Source of the DNA: Streptosporangiaceae bacterium
GTDB lineage: Bacteria > Actinomycetota > Actinomycetes > Streptosporangiales > Streptosporangiaceae
NCBI GenBank assembly: GCA_030040815.1
Contig: JASHSZ010000535.1
Coordinates: 1 to 5,697 of the forward strand
Reading direction: 5' to 3'
DNA length: 5,697 bases
Within the stretch, counting starts at the first letter, position 1. Every line of letters starts with the position of its first letter. The position numbers were made by a program, and so were the translations under genes. Positions 4,659 to 5,697 of the stretch are shown one piece after another. The notes beneath the pieces were generated by a model. That model saw only the letters and a list, made by a program, of their open reading frames with translations, ran no database searches and was not told the origin of the DNA.

Positions 4659-5601
4659 GGTCCCCTCCGTGGGCGGAGGTAGCGGACAGCCGACTGTCCT
4701 TATCCCAGCGCGCCAGTTCGGTCGAGATAGCGTCCAGTGCCCGGACCGCCTCGTCCCTGGCGCTCGCTGGCAGCGGATGCGATGAGTACCTGGCCTCATA
4801 GAACAGCGCGGTCAGCCGCCCGGCCGCGCTGCCATGCAGGAGCCCGGAACCGACGGCCCGCGCGAGAAGTTCATCAGGCGTCTCGGCGGCTTCGCGGGCC
4901 GTGCCCGCGGTGGCCAGGCTCGCCTCCATCGCGACATAGCAGGCGATGATCGCCGCTTGCGCGTCGTCGAACGCCCGCAGCGCCCGCCGTCCTGACTCGA
5001 TTGCTTCGCGCATGCTCGCGTCGTCATCGTCGGGCACGAGCACATCCCCGGCTGACCCGACCGGTAGGCGTCGCAACAGGATAAGGACGCAGGCCACGAT
5101 GGCCGCGAGCAACAGCAGTGCCAGCAGCGCGTAGAGGAAGTAGGTCACCACGTCGGCGTTCTGCGCTGCGGCGCTTTTAAGGCCTCGCGACGTCGATGGC
5201 TTCGGCGCGCGAGGGGGCACCGTGGTGCTCTTGCGGCGGGCCGGGCGAGGCCGCAAGAGGCTGACCACGGCCAGTACCGCGACCGTCACCATGCCGATCG
5301 GAATGACCCGGCGCAGACCCGCTCGTAGCGCGCCAGCCGGGTAGCCGGGCGTCGGGCGGCGCCGGGCGATGACCCACAGTGCGACAAGGAGCGCGGCCAG
5401 CACGAACTCGAAGCCCACGACGACCGCCAGGACGTGTCCGTGCCATGGCCCGGTGCCGCTTTCCGCTGGCCGCGCCGCCCGGACGCCTGCCAGCACCACG
5501 ATGAGCATCAGGCCGGCAAAAAGGGGCCGCTCGTACCGGGACGACCACGAGAGCCTGTCTCGAGTCTGACGCTGAGTAGCCTGCTGCACCCCGTTGGTCA
5601 C
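4648..5601 (-). CDS. DUF4129-domain membrane protein, first gene of the MoxR operon (317 aa)
   Basis: Four membrane segments are visible, near residues 27-43, 55-79, 99-116 and 152-177. A basic, Pro-rich linker (117-142) separates the third and fourth. After an acidic patch (DDDD, 191-194) comes a helical C-terminal domain at about 205-292 with DUF4129 traits: AFDDAQAAIIACYVAMEASL (210-229), ETPDELLARA (240-249) and LTALFYEARYSSHPL (263-277). DUF4129 often ends transglutaminase-like membrane proteins in MoxR/DUF58 clusters; here it has no transglutaminase domain. Start choice: GTG at 5601 follows GAGAGAAG with 6-nt spacing. Longer starts exist at GTG 5670 (340 aa) and ATG 5661, but they have weak ribosome sites, a more AT-rich, less codon-biased stretch, and overlap a TAATAT box. 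The stop lies 11 bp inside the next gene. Its role is probably membrane scaffold or client of the MoxR complex. Confidence 0.87.
   Translation of the reverse strand: MTNGVQQATQRQTRDRLSWSSRYERPLFAGLMLIVVLAGVRAARPAESGTGPWHGHVLAVVVGFEFVLAALLVALWVIARRRPTPGYPAGALRAGLRRVIPIGMVTVAVLAVVSLLRPRPARRKSTTVPPRAPKPSTSRGLKSAAAQNADVVTYFLYALLALLLLAAIVACVLILLRRLPVGSAGDVLVPDDDDASMREAIESGRRALRAFDDAQAAIIACYVAMEASLATAGTAREAAETPDELLARAVGSGLLHGSAAGRLTALFYEARYSSHPLPASARDEAVRALDAISTELARWDKDSRLSATSAHGGDHDG
4664..4679 (-). promoter_or_regulatory. Hairpin sequestering the Shine-Dalgarno of the 196-aa gene
   Basis: In the mRNA CCTCCG (4674-4679) pairs perfectly with CGGAGG (4664-4669) around a CCCA loop. The second arm contains the GGAGG ribosome binding site for the ATG at 4658. 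The hairpin lies within the last codons of the DUF4129 gene, so ribosomes finishing that gene would melt it. This is the classical layout for translational coupling. Confidence 0.5.
5220..5270 (-). repeat. Long inverted repeat (17-bp stem) inside the DUF4129 gene
   Basis: Outer arms CCGTGGT (5220-5226) and ACCACGG (5264-5270) and inner arms CTCTTGCGGC (5228-5237) and GCCGCAAGAG (5250-5259) are all perfectly complementary. They are separated by a 1-nt/4-nt internal asymmetry and close on a 12-nt GC-rich loop. The region encodes the end of the third membrane segment and the start of the Arg-rich linker. No T-tract follows on either strand, so it is not a classical intrinsic terminator. Confidence 0.6.
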
Positions 5602-5659
5602 CGGTGGCTTCTCTCGTTGCTCGCCGACCCAGTACGAACCAATAACGGCCGGTTGCTGC

Positions 5660-5665
5660 ATATTA
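5660..5665 (-). promoter_or_regulatory. Candidate -10 box of the MoxR operon
   Basis: TAATAT is one base from the TATAAT consensus and stands out in this GC-rich DNA. It would place the transcription start near 5653, about 50 nt upstream of the preferred GTG at 5601 and downstream of both longer candidate starts. No convincing -35 is seen at 16-18 nt spacing, and only 32 bp of upstream sequence are available. Confidence 0.35.
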
Positions 5666-5697
5666 CGCACAACCCGGAGACCCTGCCTTGAACTGCA

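Overview
This GC-rich window, with G/C-ending codons and GTG as well as ATG starts, looks like a chromosomal segment of an actinomycete. No mobile element, CRISPR array, tRNA or rRNA is visible. Genus cannot be read from the sequence.

Left edge (1-583, minus strand): the first 194 codons of an Amt-family ammonium transporter; the 3' end lies outside the window. Its upstream region (584-841, 258 bp) holds GTAAC/GAAAC half-sites at exact 11-bp steps, the pattern expected of an operator for GlnR, the actinobacterial nitrogen regulator. The same interval carries, on the plus strand, a possible leaderless promoter for a 97-aa single-pass membrane protein of unknown function (842-1135).

Rest of the window (1132-5601, minus strand): a compact five-gene operon transcribed right to left. 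Order: DUF4129 membrane protein (317 aa) > small two-helix membrane protein with a conserved-looking soluble tail (196 aa) > MoxR-type AAA+ ATPase (327 aa) > DUF58 protein with a vWA-like fold (474 aa) > multi-pass membrane protein (201 aa). Every junction overlaps: 11, 4, 71 and 4 bp. The order resembles, from memory, the moxR3 neighbourhood of mycobacteria. MoxR ATPases with DUF58/vWA partners are thought to act as chaperone-like machines that mature or assemble target proteins, often at the membrane. Here three membrane proteins surround the ATPase/DUF58 pair, so a membrane-anchored MoxR complex is the natural inference; its substrate is unknown.

The last gene of this operon and the 97-aa gene converge and overlap tail to tail by 4 bp (TTAG, 1132-1135). 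Less expected structure includes the phased operator array, the leaderless start, an mRNA hairpin that would hide the ribosome binding site of operon gene 2, a 17-bp-stem hairpin inside operon gene 1, a long moxR/DUF58 overlap with its own Shine-Dalgarno site, and a degenerate MIDAS in the DUF58 protein. No clearly new system is evident; the strongest unexplained parts are the three uncharacterised membrane proteins and the 97-aa gene.
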